A stretch of 64,000 nt of DNA. It comes from Leptospira fluminis (GTDB taxonomy: Bacteria > Spirochaetota > Leptospiria > Leptospirales > Leptospiraceae). The translations under genes were made by a program, and so were the position numbers. Position 1 is the first letter of the stretch. Each line of letters begins with the position of its first letter. The DNA lies in assembly GCF_004771275.1 (NCBI RefSeq), contig NZ_RQEV01000003.1:496001-560000 (forward strand), in the 5' to 3' direction. The notes under the pieces were generated by a model. The model searched no databases. It saw only the letters and a program-made list of their open reading frames with translations, and was not told the DNA's origin. Positions 1-9,890 of the stretch are shown in pieces.

Positions 1-1023
1 GGACACCACTGGTCTCCCCGTTGGCCGGAGCCGAATTTTCCGGGAAAATTCAGCGGAAAAATCATCCATTCGCACGACTATGTGGACCCGGAGAAGCCCG
101 TAAAACTGACCGGCAAACGGGTGGTAGTGCTCGGTATGGGTAATAGCGCCATGGACATTTCCGTCGAATTGAGTCGCCCCGGAGTCTCGGAGAAAGTTTT
201 CCTAAGTTCCAGAAGAGGCGCCTGGATCATACCGAATTATCTATTCGGAAAACCTCTAGACAAATCTACGCAACTCATTCCGCCCGGAACGCCGTTTTGG
301 ATCAAAAGGGCTTTAGTAGGCTTTATTTTACGATTGGGGGTAGGAAATATGCAGGACTTCGGCCTGCCTAAACCCGATCACGAACCTGGAGAAGCACACC
401 CGACGATATCCCAAGACATTCTTGTGCGCTTAGGAAGAGGGGATATCGTTTATAAACCCGTTATAAAAGAATTTAAAGGAAATGTGATTCGATTCGAGGA
501 CAATTCCGAAGAGGAAGCGGACGCCGTTATCTACTGCACCGGATACAACGTCCGATTTCCGTTCTTCGATCCGAATTTCATTTCCGTGGAAAACAACCAC
601 CTTCCGTTGTTTCATAGAACTTTTAAGCCCGGATCGAACAATCTTTTCTTTATCGGTCTATATCAACCTCTCGGTGCGATCATGCCTTTAGCGGAATTCC
701 AAGGAAAATGGATCGCGGAATATCTGACCGGAAATTATCGACTCCCGTCGATCCAGGAAATGCAAAACCAGATCGAAAAGTACGAATCCGCGATGCGCAA
801 ACGGTATGTTGCCTCCGCTCGACACACTATGCAGGTCGATTTCGAAGATTTTCTCTATTATATGCAAAAAGAATTGAAAGCGGGAAAGAACCGTGCTTTA
901 AAATCCGGAAACGAACTTCCGATAAAAGCGAAAGCGCAATTTCGTTCCTCTGCGGGTTCCGCTGTTCGGAAAGGGAAAAAACCTACGGGGCAAAGCAAAA
1001 AAAGTGCTATGGCAAAGACTTGA
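1..1023 (+). CDS. Flavin-containing monooxygenase (3' part)
   Basis: The reading frame is open from base 1, so the N-terminal FAD-binding part lies outside the window. The first visible residues (GHHWSPRWPEP) match the FMO family. About 35 residues later comes the NADPH-binding Rossmann motif GMGNSA within VVVLGMGNSAMDI. A CTGY motif (usually ATGY in FMO and Baeyer-Villiger enzymes) follows at about residue 180. These enzymes use NADPH and O2 to oxygenate soft nucleophiles or ketones; the substrate cannot be told. The C-terminal 45 residues are a lysine-rich, low-complexity tail, probably lineage-specific. An internal GTG at base 82 is not the real start, because homology extends upstream of it. 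The stop overlaps the start of the following hydrolase by 20 bases, so the two are probably co-transcribed. Confidence 0.9.
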   Translation, partial: GHHWSPRWPEPNFPGKFSGKIIHSHDYVDPEKPVKLTGKRVVVLGMGNSAMDISVELSRPGVSEKVFLSSRRGAWIIPNYLFGKPLDKSTQLIPPGTPFWIKRALVGFILRLGVGNMQDFGLPKPDHEPGEAHPTISQDILVRLGRGDIVYKPVIKEFKGNVIRFEDNSEEEADAVIYCTGYNVRFPFFDPNFISVENNHLPLFHRTFKPGSNNLFFIGLYQPLGAIMPLAEFQGKWIAEYLTGNYRLPSIQEMQNQIEKYESAMRKRYVASARHTMQVDFEDFLYYMQKELKAGKNRALKSGNELPIKAKAQFRSSAGSAVRKGKKPTGQSKKSAMAKT

Positions 1024-2038
1024 AACGGCGGCAGCCCGTTCTCTTTTAGCGGTTCCGAACGAAGTCGTCCGGATTTTCGGCGAGGACCGAAAGCGGGAAC
1101 GGTCGTTGGATCCAAAACTTCGGACGATCCTCCTCCTAGCCAAAACTAAGCCGAAATTGGAATCTCTTCCTCCGGAGAAGGCCCGAAAATTATTCGCCTA
1201 TATTCTAAATTTATTCGATTTTCCTAAAGTAGAACTCCCACGTGTGGAGAATTTTACGATTCCGGGAATCGCGGGCCGAATTCCTGTTCGTTTGTATTCT
1301 CCCTATCCTACTTCGGAACCTCTTCCTTGCTTGGTTTACTATCACGGTGGAGGATTCGTAATCGGTAATTTAGAAACTCATGATCTTCCTCTGCGCTACT
1401 TAAGCGGTTTGTCTAAATGCGCGATTTTATCCGTCGATTATCGACTGGCCCCCGAGCATCCTTTTCCGGCAGCTTGGGAAGACGCATATTCCGCTTATTC
1501 CTGGGCTCGCAAGCAAGGCAAAGCTATGGGGTTGGATACCAGGATGATTGCAGTCGGAGGAGATTCCGCCGGAGGAAATCTTGCAGCCTCCGTTTATGCG
1601 AATGCAAAAAAAGAAGGATTAACTCCTCCGAATTTTCAATTGCTATTGTATCCCTGGTTGGACTTAGCCCAGGAAAGAAAAAGCGTGGAGGAGTTCGCGA
1701 CCGGATACGGTCTGACACGAGACCTTTTAAGATATTTTAAAAAGCATACCTTTCAGAACGACAAGGATTGCCAAGACGTTTTAGCAAATCCTGTAAACCG
1801 AACTTCCCTGACGGGGACCCCGCCTACGTACATTCAAATCGCAGGATTCGATCCTCTTCAGGACGAAGGATTTGCCTATGTGGAAAGGCTTAGAAAAGCG
1901 AAAATCTCCGTGGAAGCGAAAGTATTGGAAGGATTGATTCACGGGTTTCTAAACTTAGGAGCTAGTGTCCCGGAGGCTAAAAATGCGGTCGTGGATTTGG
2001 CGCTTTGGATTCGAAAAGGATTCAAGTTAAAAGATTAA
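1004..2038 (+). CDS. Alpha/beta hydrolase (hormone-sensitive lipase family)
   Basis: This is a 344-residue esterase/lipase of the HSL (family IV) type. The oxyanion-hole motif HGGGF is in the YYHGGGFVIGN segment at about residue 115. The nucleophile elbow is GDSAGG at about residue 188. An acidic residue in the DPLQDEG segment and the histidine of LIHGFLNL near the C-terminus complete the likely Ser-Asp-His triad. Such enzymes hydrolyse short- to medium-chain esters in the cytoplasm. The GTG start lies inside the monooxygenase frame and has a weak ribosome site, so a slightly later start is possible. The pairing with a flavin monooxygenase suggests oxidation of a ketone to an ester followed by hydrolysis (Baeyer-Villiger route), but this is inference from adjacency only. 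Confidence 0.88.
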   Translation: MLWQRLETAAARSLLAVPNEVVRIFGEDRKRERSLDPKLRTILLLAKTKPKLESLPPEKARKLFAYILNLFDFPKVELPRVENFTIPGIAGRIPVRLYSPYPTSEPLPCLVYYHGGGFVIGNLETHDLPLRYLSGLSKCAILSVDYRLAPEHPFPAAWEDAYSAYSWARKQGKAMGLDTRMIAVGGDSAGGNLAASVYANAKKEGLTPPNFQLLLYPWLDLAQERKSVEEFATGYGLTRDLLRYFKKHTFQNDKDCQDVLANPVNRTSLTGTPPTYIQIAGFDPLQDEGFAYVERLRKAKISVEAKVLEGLIHGFLNLGASVPEAKNAVVDLALWIRKGFKLKD

Positions 2039-2039
2039 T

Positions 2040-2543
2040 ATGCTGAGTAAAAAATTTATCTTAGTCCTATCTTTATCCCTTCTTCCTATAAGTTTCGCCT
2101 TAGCATTGATTCCTACCGCTCCGCAAAAACGGGAAAAGGAAAAAACGGAACGGAATCGATCCGGCAAAAATATGGAAAAGATTTCCTGCTGCGAGTTAGA
2201 CGACAGATCGCAAGGAGATCTTCGCTTGATCCGACTTTGCCTTAGCAAAACGAACACTAAAATCTTTTTCAAATACGATCATCCCAGTTTCGCATGTACT
2301 ATTTTGGAGAATGTGACGTTTCGAGACAATACGGGAAGAATATACTCGGCCGTTTCCTATGAAGGAATTCCTGGATGTCAAAGTTCGAAAAGCTGGCGAG
2401 TGGAAACGTTTTCTTGGAGTTTCGAAAGAATGAATCCGAACGCCAAAACGTTCGATCTTTTTGAAAAGGAGATTCCGGACTTCCCCGGCGCCTGGAGCTG
2501 GAAAGAGATCAGCTTGAAGAACTGTCGCTTCGAATCGGACTAA
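2040..2543 (+). CDS. Exported protein of unknown function
   Basis: The protein has 167 residues and I do not recognise its family. The first 22 residues form a clear signal peptide (basic MLSKK, then a leucine-rich core ending near ALALIP). There is no lipobox cysteine at the end of the core, so it is probably periplasmic rather than a lipoprotein. The mature part has several cysteines (a CC pair near residue 44, then singles), which could form disulfides. The ATG starts one base after the stop of the hydrolase gene, so it is likely the last gene of that transcript. Codon use looks like that of its neighbours. Confidence 0.7.
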   Translation: MLSKKFILVLSLSLLPISFALALIPTAPQKREKEKTERNRSGKNMEKISCCELDDRSQGDLRLIRLCLSKTNTKIFFKYDHPSFACTILENVTFRDNTGRIYSAVSYEGIPGCQSSKSWRVETFSWSFERMNPNAKTFDLFEKEIPDFPGAWSWKEISLKNCRFESD

Positions 2544-2582
2544 ATCCGCGGGAACGAAATCGTAAAAAGGATTTTCCAAGGC

Positions 2583-3161
2583 ATGAGTTACTGTGCATAC
2601 ATACGTACCTTAAAAGACGACCAAGCATCGGAGCACCGAATCTATCATGATACCGAATACGGTTTTCCTCTTGGAACAGACGACGAACTGTTCGAACGAT
2701 TGGTCCTGGAGATCAATCAGGCAGGACTTTCCTGGACCACCATTCTCAAAAAGAAGGAGCATTTTCGGAAAGCGTACCACGGTTTTTCGATTCGAAAAGT
2801 AGCGGGATACAAACAGAAAGATATAGATCGCTTATTAAACGACTCCGGAGTTATCAGAAACAGACTGAAAATCGAAGCGGCGATACACAACGCGAATGTC
2901 ATTCTTTCCATTCAGAAAGAAAACGGAAGTTTTTCCGAATGGCTGGATTCCCACCATCCCAAGTCCAGGGAAGAATGGACCAAATTGTTCAAAAAGACTT
3001 TCCGATTTACCGGCGGCGAGATCGTTAACGAATTTTTGTTAAGCACCGGATATCTGCCGGGCGCGCACGACGCGAATTGTCCCGTTCATAAAAAGATCAC
3101 CCGATTAAAACCCAGATGGATGTCTTCCAAAGGGAAACGAGCAAAAAAAGCGATGGAATAA
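2583..3161 (+). CDS. tag: DNA-3-methyladenine glycosylase I
   Basis: This 192-residue protein matches Tag throughout: YHDTEYG near residue 25, FERLVLEINQAGLSW near residue 40, and a C-terminal zinc-site region with His and Cys residues (GAHDANCPVH, about residues 160-168) that corresponds to the Cys/His zinc snap of Tag. Tag removes 3-methyladenine from alkylated DNA and starts base-excision repair in the cytoplasm. The length is typical. The C-terminal dozen residues are very basic. It stands 39 bases after the preceding unknown gene on the same strand. The family assignment is firm. Confidence 0.93.
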   Translation: MSYCAYIRTLKDDQASEHRIYHDTEYGFPLGTDDELFERLVLEINQAGLSWTTILKKKEHFRKAYHGFSIRKVAGYKQKDIDRLLNDSGVIRNRLKIEAAIHNANVILSIQKENGSFSEWLDSHHPKSREEWTKLFKKTFRFTGGEIVNEFLLSTGYLPGAHDANCPVHKKITRLKPRWMSSKGKRAKKAME

Positions 3162-3277
3162 ATCAAATTCCATTCCTAAGAAACGGAAAAAGCGGATCGC
3201 CTTTCGCCCTTTTTGCTCGCAGAGCCGAATGATTCATTATAATATTGATTTCGGATACTTTTTATCTTTTCATATAT

Positions 3278-3880
3278 ATGAGCCCGAGATCGAAAATCCT
3301 ACTATCGACTTTAACGGTTCTCTTTGCGATTCCGATTCTATTAAAGGGAAGCGAAAAAGAGACCTGTTTAAATTGGGAGAAAGTTTTTCCTAGAGTCGAT
3401 TCACGTTTGTCTCTCGAGGTCAGCAGTTTTCATCTCTTGCTCGTTCCACCTTCATCCGCGATGATGCAAAGTCGAAGATCGGGAGAACTCGTAGCCAAAA
3501 CGGAAGGTTTTTTTAAAATAGAGAATCAACATCTGATCGTCGAATTCGATTTTAAGTCCGACGATCCGGACGAATGCAGTCATAACTGCAAGGACCAAAG
3601 CCACCGTTCTAATTTCAGTGTGAATCCCGAAAACGCGTACTCGGTCTGTTTTCAATCCTGTAAATCCAACGCGGAATTCCGTTACGGAAAGGGAAATTTC
3701 AGACTTCCTCTGACTTTTAAAATCTATCAGGACGAAACAGGAAGCATCCGAATCGACGGACTCCGTTATAGGGATCCCGATCCCATACCTGGGAAAATGG
3801 CTTATATTTTTCCCCATTATTTTGCCGGAGATCTTGTAGGCTGTGCTCCTCCCGGTATCGACTGGGAAGAATCGTTTTGA
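3278..3880 (+). CDS. Exported protein of unknown function
   Basis: This 200-residue protein is of unrecognised family. The frame stays open upstream to a TTG at 3245, but the ATG at 3278 gives a standard signal peptide (MSPRSK followed by a hydrophobic core and a likely cut after KGSEK), so I take that start. The mature protein carries about seven cysteines, including the paired pattern CSHNCKD and CFQSCKS, which suggests disulfides outside the cytoplasm. It is rich in Phe, Asp and Ser. It has no lipobox. It stands alone, with about 115 bases before it and 77 after it. Confidence 0.65.
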   Translation: MSPRSKILLSTLTVLFAIPILLKGSEKETCLNWEKVFPRVDSRLSLEVSSFHLLLVPPSSAMMQSRRSGELVAKTEGFFKIENQHLIVEFDFKSDDPDECSHNCKDQSHRSNFSVNPENAYSVCFQSCKSNAEFRYGKGNFRLPLTFKIYQDETGSIRIDGLRYRDPDPIPGKMAYIFPHYFAGDLVGCAPPGIDWEESF

Positions 3881-3957
3881 GATTTATCCCTCAAGGAATT
3901 ATTCAGTCACGAAATTTATAAGCAAATTCTAAGAGATAAATTTGTTATCATGCTTAC

Positions 3958-4239
3958 ATGGAAGAACAAAACTTTCTCCAAGACAGAATCGTTTCCCACC
4001 CGTCCATTTGTAACGGGAAGCCGACTCTAAAGGGAACTTCGATCCCGGTATTGGAAATTCTGGATCGGATTTTTCTGGGTTTTGGAGCGGCGGAAGTCCT
4101 GCAAGAATATCCCCAACTGGAAGGAGAAGATATTCGGGCTTGTTTAGAGTACGCTTCCCAAAGGTTACATTCGCCTCTTCTGGAAAAAGCCATGCAAAAG
4201 GATTGGATGGCCAGTCTGAAACGAAATCAAACGGCTTGA
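3958..4239 (+). CDS. DUF433 antitoxin-like protein
   Basis: This 93-residue protein carries a DUF433 domain over most of its length: RIVSHPSICNGKPTLKGTSIPV, then a helical stretch with GFGAAEVLQEYPQL and DIRACLEYA. DUF433 is a winged-helix-like fold. Members often pair with a PIN-like DUF5615 toxin in type II toxin-antitoxin loci. Here the next gene is on the opposite strand and belongs to nuoI, and I see no DUF5615 frame on either side, so it looks like a solitary member. The ATG at 3958 directly follows an AT-rich stretch. Function as a DNA-binding antitoxin is only inferred. Confidence 0.82.
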   Translation: MEEQNFLQDRIVSHPSICNGKPTLKGTSIPVLEILDRIFLGFGAAEVLQEYPQLEGEDIRACLEYASQRLHSPLLEKAMQKDWMASLKRNQTA

Positions 4240-4249
4240 AATGAAACGA

Positions 4250-4777
4250 TTACTTTCTCTCTCCCAAAATTGGCCCGCCGTTTTTCTCCATCATCCTTTC
4301 CTTCGTCAGGATTAAATCTTCACGATTGTCCGCAGCCATTTCCGCCGGCCCGTCCAGATAAATGGCTCCTTTAGGACAAGCTTCTTCGCACAAACCGCAA
4401 AAAATACAACGAAGCAGATCGATTTCGAATTTCTTCGCATACTTATCCTCCGGATGAAGATGCTGTATTTCGGGAGTCACATGTCCGGCTTCGATATGGA
4501 TCGCGTCCGCAGGACAAATCCACATGCAACAGAAACAACTCGTACATCTTTCCCGTCCCTGTTCGTCGCGTTTCATGCTGTGCATTCCGCGGAAACGGGA
4601 AGAATATTTTCTTCTTTTTTCGGGAAACTCGAGAGTGACCGCGCCTTTTAAAAAAGCGGCCTTAACGAAATGTTTCAACGTGATCCAGAGACCGTTTCCG
4701 ATCGAATAGAAATACAGTTTTTGGTACCACGCCAGCTTATGCTTCGCCGCGACGTTTACTACATTAACGGTTCCCAA
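4250..4777 (-). CDS. nuoI: NADH-quinone oxidoreductase subunit I
   Basis: This is a 175-residue ferredoxin-like subunit with two 4Fe-4S motifs: [12 protein letters not shown] at about residues 78-89 and [12 protein letters not shown] at about residues 124-135. NuoI carries clusters N6a and N6b, which pass electrons towards the quinone site in the peripheral arm of complex I. The first cluster motif has an extra cysteine (FCC in place of the usual CxxC spacing residue), as does the LxCxFC type. The start overlaps the end of nuoG by 14 bases, showing tight co-translation. No other nuo gene is in the window, so the rest of the complex must be elsewhere. Confidence 0.9.
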   Translation of the reverse strand: MGTVNVVNVAAKHKLAWYQKLYFYSIGNGLWITLKHFVKAAFLKGAVTLEFPEKRRKYSSRFRGMHSMKRDEQGRERCTSCFCCMWICPADAIHIEAGHVTPEIQHLHPEDKYAKKFEIDLLRCIFCGLCEEACPKGAIYLDGPAEMAADNREDLILTKERMMEKNGGPILGERK

Positions 4778-6215
4778 CGGCGGCCTCCTTTTCGGATCTC
4801 AATTCGGAGACTCGGTTCAATATTTCTCCAAAGAATTCCCCGGAAGACAAAAGACCTTTCGGAGGTTCCATAGACTTTTTAAAAGTCTGCTTCCAACCGT
4901 TCTTATTCGTAAAGGAACCGGATTGTTCCGCATACGCTTTGATCGGAATTCCGAATGAAGCTTTGGAAATGTCAGCATCCAGATTCGTGTCCAGGATTAT
5001 GAGAGTCTTCGGTTTTATCCCGTCCAGTACCGATTTTGTGTCTTCCTTGATCACAAAGACCAAATCGAATTCGCCTTTTGAAATCGACTCGCGCAAAGTT
5101 ACGACACCGGCGCTCGAAACGAATTTCGCCTCGACGGCCCCCTTAGTATTCGGTCTTTCATCCGAAGTCAAAAGAAAATCCACTTGTTCCGATTCCTTGT
5201 ATTGGGCGTCAGATACTCTCGCTTCCGTTACGACGGGAATTCCGAGCTTCTCCAAAGAGGATCGAATGGATTGAAGATTCTCGTTGGATTCCTGTGCTCC
5301 GCCTAGCACAGCGATCTTGGCGGACTTCGAAATCGAAAGTGCGATTTCCTCGAGAACTTCCGATCCTGTGCTCACCGCTCCGTTCTTATAATAAGCGAAA
5401 AGCCGGTTCGAATTCAACCATTCTACGTCGAAGCGGCCCTTATCACAGAGGAAATATTGGTCCTTCTCTTCGTCGACCCTGGGCATATAGCGGTACATCT
5501 TATTGTCCCGTACGTTCGTATACGTTTTGCATCCGGTACTACAACCGGGGCAAACGGATTCCTCGGATTTGTACCACCAAACCCTAGATTTGAATAATGT
5601 CTTATCGTTCAATAGGGCTCCGACAGGGCAAATGTCGGCAAGCGCTCCCTGGTAATTATGGGAGATGGGTTCCTCTTTTGCCAAACCTATAATGGAATGA
5701 TGACCCCGCTCAAAGAGGCCGAGATTGGATTCCCCTATCATTTCCTCTTCGAATCGTACGCACCGGTAACAGACTATGCAACGATTGTGATTGATGATAA
5801 GGTTGGTGCCGATCTCTTCCTGAGGAATATTGCGCTTTTCTAAAGTAAATCTGGAGTTCCCTTTACCCGAGTTAAAGGAATTGTCCTGGAGTTGGCATTC
5901 GCCCGCCTTGTCACAGATGGGACAATCCAGAGGGTGGTTGGCCAAAAGAAATTCCATCGTTCCTTCTCTGGCTTCCTTTACTCTAGGGCTATTCGTAACG
6001 ATCGAAAGGCCTTCCGCGACCTTCGTATTGCATGCGACTTGCAGACGGGGAATTCCTTCGATTTCGATCAGGCACATTCTGCACATGCCCACTACGGATA
6101 ATTTCGGATGAAAACAGAAAAAAGGGATATCTACACCGACGTCTTTTGCCGCCGAAATCAGATTCTTCTTTTCATCGACTTCGTATTCGATCCCGTCTAT
6201 CTTTATCTTGACCAC
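4764..6215 (-). CDS. nuoG: NADH-quinone oxidoreductase subunit G (short form)
   Basis: This iron-sulfur protein of about 483 residues has an N-terminal 2Fe-2S domain ([15 protein letters not shown] and a later ACNTK), a His/Cys 4Fe-4S motif ([18 protein letters not shown]), a 4Fe-4S pair (CIVCYRC and CPVGAL) and a CPGCSTGC motif of the molybdopterin-type domain. It transfers electrons inside complex I. The open frame runs 33 residues further upstream, but those residues do not look like the family. A GTG at 6215 is preceded by GGAGGT at the right distance, and the protein then begins VVKIKIDG as expected. At 483 residues it is much shorter than the E. coli protein (about 900); the molybdopterin-like region is reduced. 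Confidence 0.88.
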   Translation of the reverse strand: MVKIKIDGIEYEVDEKKNLISAAKDVGVDIPFFCFHPKLSVVGMCRMCLIEIEGIPRLQVACNTKVAEGLSIVTNSPRVKEAREGTMEFLLANHPLDCPICDKAGECQLQDNSFNSGKGNSRFTLEKRNIPQEEIGTNLIINHNRCIVCYRCVRFEEEMIGESNLGLFERGHHSIIGLAKEEPISHNYQGALADICPVGALLNDKTLFKSRVWWYKSEESVCPGCSTGCKTYTNVRDNKMYRYMPRVDEEKDQYFLCDKGRFDVEWLNSNRLFAYYKNGAVSTGSEVLEEIALSISKSAKIAVLGGAQESNENLQSIRSSLEKLGIPVVTEARVSDAQYKESEQVDFLLTSDERPNTKGAVEAKFVSSAGVVTLRESISKGEFDLVFVIKEDTKSVLDGIKPKTLIILDTNLDADISKASFGIPIKAYAEQSGSFTNKNGWKQTFKKSMEPPKGLLSSGEFFGEILNRVSELRSEKEAAVGNR

Positions 6216-6317
6216 TCGGACCTCCGTTTCTTCGGCTCCGCTAGGCGCACGTCTCAATGGAATCTTACTATTCCCGATTTGCAACCCGTTTCTTATCCGG
6301 AAAGCGGACGACAACGA

Positions 6318-7463
6318 TCAAAGTTTCAAATCGTCGTAGTAAGCGGGCATACTGGCCCATTTTTTAAACCAAAGCGGATTCATCGCTCTCTGGTACAAAT
6401 AAGCGTCCACCAGAACGAGGTTCACGGCGGCTTCCACGATCGGTACGGCCCTGGGTAGAACGCAAGGATCGTGTCTCCCCTTCGCTTCCAGGACGGTTTC
6501 TTCCCGATTGAGATTTACGGTATTTTGCTTTTTAAAGATGGTCGAAGTAGGTTTGAACGCCGCTCGGATTACCAAGGCTTCTCCGTTCGAAATTCCCCCC
6601 TGCAGACCTCCGGACCGATTGGTTCGAGTTCTGACTCTTCCCGATCCTTCTTCCACATAAAACTCGTCGTTATGATTGCTTCCGGTCAAAAGAGTTCCGG
6701 CAAAACCGGAGCCGACCTCGAATCCTTTGCAGGCGGGGATGGATAGAATCGCTTTCGCTAAGTCTCCGTCCAGTTTATCGTACACAGGGTCTCCTAATCC
6801 GGGCGGAAGGTGGTATGAAGCGCAGCGGATAATTCCTCCGACGCTATCCCCCGCTTCCTTCATTTTAAGGATCAGGTTTCTCATTCTATCGGCTGCAACC
6901 GAATCCGGACATCGAACCTCGTTTTCGTCCACTTCTTCCCTGCTGCGAGGATATTTTTCCTCCGTAAGATCGGAAGAAATTTCTCCGATCGTATCCACCC
7001 AAGCCACGGTACGAACCCCTAGGTCGTCCTCAAGGATCATTCTGGCAATCGCTCCCGCGGCTACCCTAGCTATGGTTTCGCGAACGGAGGAGCGCCCCCC
7101 GCCTACATGAGCTCTAAAACCGTACTTTGCCTGGTACGTATAATCCGCGTGAGAGGGACGGAACGTTTCCCTTAAATTTTCGTAATCTTTGGAGATGGTA
7201 TTTTGGTTATCCACGATAAGCGCAATCGGGCTTCCGATCGTCTTACCTTCGAAGACTCCCGAAACGATCCGAACCGTATCCGATTCATCCCGAGGAGTGG
7301 TCAGTTTACTTTGCCCTGGTCTCCTTCGATTCAAATCCTTTTGGATTTCCTCTAGACGGATCGGAATTCCTGCAGGAACTCCCTCCACGACCACACCTAC
7401 GGATTCCCCGTGAGATTCTCCGAAGGTACTGATACGAAATATTTTACCCCAACTGGAAGGCAT
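6318..7463 (-). CDS. aroC: Chorismate synthase
   Basis: The 381-residue enzyme makes chorismate from 5-enolpyruvylshikimate-3-phosphate using reduced FMN, the last step of the shikimate pathway. All family signatures are present: [18 protein letters not shown] at the N-terminus, [13 protein letters not shown] at about residue 47, [17 protein letters not shown] at about residue 121, and [13 protein letters not shown] near residue 335. Length is normal. The start codon ATG at 7463 gives [13 protein letters not shown], which is typical. It lies 102 bases upstream of nuoG on the same strand, and 142 bases downstream of the HD-like gene, which may have its own terminator. Confidence 0.96.
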   Translation of the reverse strand: MPSSWGKIFRISTFGESHGESVGVVVEGVPAGIPIRLEEIQKDLNRRRPGQSKLTTPRDESDTVRIVSGVFEGKTIGSPIALIVDNQNTISKDYENLRETFRPSHADYTYQAKYGFRAHVGGGRSSVRETIARVAAGAIARMILEDDLGVRTVAWVDTIGEISSDLTEEKYPRSREEVDENEVRCPDSVAADRMRNLILKMKEAGDSVGGIIRCASYHLPPGLGDPVYDKLDGDLAKAILSIPACKGFEVGSGFAGTLLTGSNHNDEFYVEEGSGRVRTRTNRSGGLQGGISNGEALVIRAAFKPTSTIFKKQNTVNLNREETVLEAKGRHDPCVLPRAVPIVEAAVNLVLVDAYLYQRAMNPLWFKKWASMPAYYDDLKL

Positions 7464-7500
7464 ACAGTACCAGAAAACAAGAACCCCCGGGCAGAAGAAA

Positions 7501-7513
7501 GTCCGTTTCGGAC
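7501..7513 (-). terminator. Possible terminator after the HD-like gene
   Basis: A perfect 5-bp inverted repeat with a 3-base loop (GTCCG-AAA-CGGAC on the minus strand) is followed on that strand by a T-rich stretch, TTTCTTCT. It sits between the HD-like gene and aroC. The stem is short, so this is a weak call. Confidence 0.3.
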
Positions 7514-7605
7514 AGGCAAGGGAAAAGCCGTCCGACTTACGTGACAGATTTCCGAGGTCGACCGCTTTTGCGGTAAATCAAATCCGCTTTCCTTGAAGAA
7601 TCAGA

Positions 7606-9105
7606 TCATTCTGCCGGGGTTTTTACCGACTCTTCCGAATCCGTTTGCGGGGATTTAGGAGCTAGGAATTCTCTGGCTTTCTTATCCAAAAATCCGAAGA
7701 ATTCCGCATCCAATTCCGGGTCTACCAGGTATATGATCCGTCTCGGGTCCGCATTTCTTTCGAGATTAAAAATCGCCCGCCTACGATCCAGATTCAGACT
7801 CGCCTTGTCGAATCCCGAAATTCGGAGCTTTCCGTTATTTGCAAAATTCGGCCGGATTGTCCCGATCCTTTCCAACATGGGTCGAATAGAATTCTTATAG
7901 GATTCCCGGATCACGCAGATCTCGAAAAAAACCTTCCGATTGGAATCTTGGGAAGCTACGATGACGTAATCACCGGTTTTTAGGAACGGTCGGTTTTCCG
8001 AAAGGGAAAGACCGACATGGTCGTAAAAATCCTTCAAGGTCTTTTCGTTATATGCGAAAAAGCTGTTGTTCAGGATCAACTTTAACGCTTTCACCGCCTC
8101 CATGGGTCCTCTCCAAGGCTGCGCGGTGGTCAGAGAGGCGAATTCTCCCGCAATGGAAAGCATTCCGATATCGTCGTGAGAAAGCGCGTTCGATAAAATT
8201 CCTCTTACCTGTTTTTGGATATCGTTGACCAGAGTGTTTTTCCTGTAATCGTCTTTGTACTTCTCGCGATATCCTTGGAGTTTTTGCACGAGAGGTTTGG
8301 TCTGGGGATAATTATTATTGAGTCCTTCGCCTTTATGCGGTCTGTGATGATTCAGCACGATCGACTTCACCGAATCGTCCAGCTCGGGAATATTCGCGAT
8401 CATCAGATAGCTTATAATAGGATGGTTTTTTATGTAATCCAATTCCTCCGATTTCAGATCCGCATGCGTGGGCATCTTCATCTGCGTATAACCTATATCC
8501 GCGAGATACGAGGCCATCATAAGATTCATCTGCTCGGCCTTTTTGACGTCCATATCCGCTTTGGTGAACGCCTTGGCGGTCCGGACTTTCATAGCCATGG
8601 TGATCACGGTACGTTTCGTCAGAACTTCGGAATCAATGGGAGCGCCGACGTTACTCATCACTTCCAAAATATTCACTAGCCCTGTTTCCATATTCGGTGA
8701 AGATTTAAAATCTTCTAATATAGAATCTATGGATTTTCCTACATCCCGAACCTGGGCGCCCGTAAGAGGATATCTTTTGATTTCCTGGAGAAGCTCGGTC
8801 GCTCCTTTCGTGAGATTGACCGTAAGGTCGGGATTGATCAGCCGATCGAACGAGGGATCGCCACCGTAACCTCGTCTTCCGGAACCGGGGTTTATCTTCC
8901 CGATTTCGGATAGTAAAAAGTAAATCCCTTGTTTTTCGAATTTCTGGAGACGATTGATATCGTCCCCGGTCGCCATATCCTTTTTGTGAATGAGAATCTG
9001 GCCGTTCTTATTATAAAAATCTACCGGGATAATCCTGTTTTCCCTAAAATGCTGGATTACCTCTTCGGTAAAATCGAATTTTTGCAGGTCTTTGGACGCG
9101 TCCAT
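7606..9105 (-). CDS. Degenerate HD-GYP-like protein
   Basis: The 499-residue protein resembles HD-GYP phosphodiesterases, which hydrolyse cyclic-di-GMP. Recognisable parts are [10 protein letters not shown] (about residue 200, in place of the usual HDIGK), [10 protein letters not shown] (about residue 228), [11 protein letters not shown] and the following NYP (about residues 250-265). The first metal-binding histidine is replaced by alanine and the lysine by tyrosine, so catalysis is doubtful. The N-terminal 90 residues look like the DUF3391-type input region often fused to HD-GYP ([14 protein letters not shown]). The C-terminal 150 residues have no obvious assignment and end in a charged tail. 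It may bind a nucleotide or act by interaction. The family call is moderate. Confidence 0.72.
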   Translation of the reverse strand: MDASKDLQKFDFTEEVIQHFRENRIIPVDFYNKNGQILIHKKDMATGDDINRLQKFEKQGIYFLLSEIGKINPGSGRRGYGGDPSFDRLINPDLTVNLTKGATELLQEIKRYPLTGAQVRDVGKSIDSILEDFKSSPNMETGLVNILEVMSNVGAPIDSEVLTKRTVITMAMKVRTAKAFTKADMDVKKAEQMNLMMASYLADIGYTQMKMPTHADLKSEELDYIKNHPIISYLMIANIPELDDSVKSIVLNHHRPHKGEGLNNNYPQTKPLVQKLQGYREKYKDDYRKNTLVNDIQKQVRGILSNALSHDDIGMLSIAGEFASLTTAQPWRGPMEAVKALKLILNNSFFAYNEKTLKDFYDHVGLSLSENRPFLKTGDYVIVASQDSNRKVFFEICVIRESYKNSIRPMLERIGTIRPNFANNGKLRISGFDKASLNLDRRRAIFNLERNADPRRIIYLVDPELDAEFFGFLDKKAREFLAPKSPQTDSEESVKTPAE

Positions 9106-9278
9106 TTTGCGGGAGGAAAACTCCTATTTAAATTATCGGCTTTCTCGCTTATTTCAAAAACGTTTAAACGATCCGAAGATACCGCCGCACTTTAGAACAT
9201 AGGTGTGCGTGCAAACCCGAAAAGCTTATAACGCTTCGCGGGGCGTATAGTGGCTTTTGACGAGAAATTTCGCCCCTA

Positions 9279-9890
9279 TCAAACTTGATTCAGGCTACTT
9301 TGCAATATATATCTGCGAACGCGTTCTTCGATCGAAGTACCGGAAAATCCCGCATTCGTACGGGAGTCGGTTAGTAGGAAAGTGTCCTGTGCGTTATTGG
9401 TGGTTCCGTCCGTTCGTACTTCGCCGGAAAGGATATTCACCCCCAAATCCTTTAAAACTCCGGTCACGAAGTAAAGCAGACCTTTTCGGTCGGGGGCTTC
9501 GAGATAAAATTTTGTCGCCGAACCGTCTGGCAGATCTTCGAACTCAAGTTGGGAGTCTTTGCTAAGATAGAAAGTGTTTCGAATGTCGATTTCACTGGAA
9601 GTTTGGATCATCTCTTCCAGAAGTTTCTCATCGGAAAAAACGGAAGACATTAAAATCCCGAGTTTGGAGGCTTTGATCCGGGAATCCGTCTCGTCGGAGC
9701 GCAACAGAAATTCGTCATAACTGATCATGGAATCGCCTTCCTGCACGGTTCGGATATCTCCGGACAGGATTTCGAAACCCATGAAAAACATGGCTTTTAC
9801 CATTTTATGGAGGGTTCCCGGCGCAGTTTCCGAAGTCTTTAAGGTGACCCGATAAACTCCGTATTCTTCTTTATAGTTAAATTCTATCAT
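9279..9890 (-). CDS. Protein with two ACT domains (GlnD-like regulator)
   Basis: The 203-residue protein has two ACT-like halves: residues 10-80 ([34 protein letters not shown]) and residues 125-195 ([31 protein letters not shown]). The second matches the ACT repeats at the end of GlnD uridylyltransferases. ACT domains bind amino acids or other small ligands. There is no nucleotidyltransferase or HD part here, so it would be a stand-alone sensor. A role in nitrogen sensing is inferred from the similarity only. It starts at ATG 9890, and 276 bases separate it from the divergent ABC transporter gene. Confidence 0.72.
   Translation of the reverse strand: MIEFNYKEEYGVYRVTLKTSETAPGTLHKMVKAMFFMGFEILSGDIRTVQEGDSMISYDEFLLRSDETDSRIKASKLGILMSSVFSDEKLLEEMIQTSSEIDIRNTFYLSKDSQLEFEDLPDGSATKFYLEAPDRKGLLYFVTGVLKDLGVNILSGEVRTDGTTNNAQDTFLLTDSRTNAGFSGTSIEERVRRYILQSSLNQV

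Noticed and set aside
7561..7574. Perfect hairpin ACCGC-TTTT-GCGGT
   Set aside because: It has no T-tract on either strand close by, so a terminator call is not supported.
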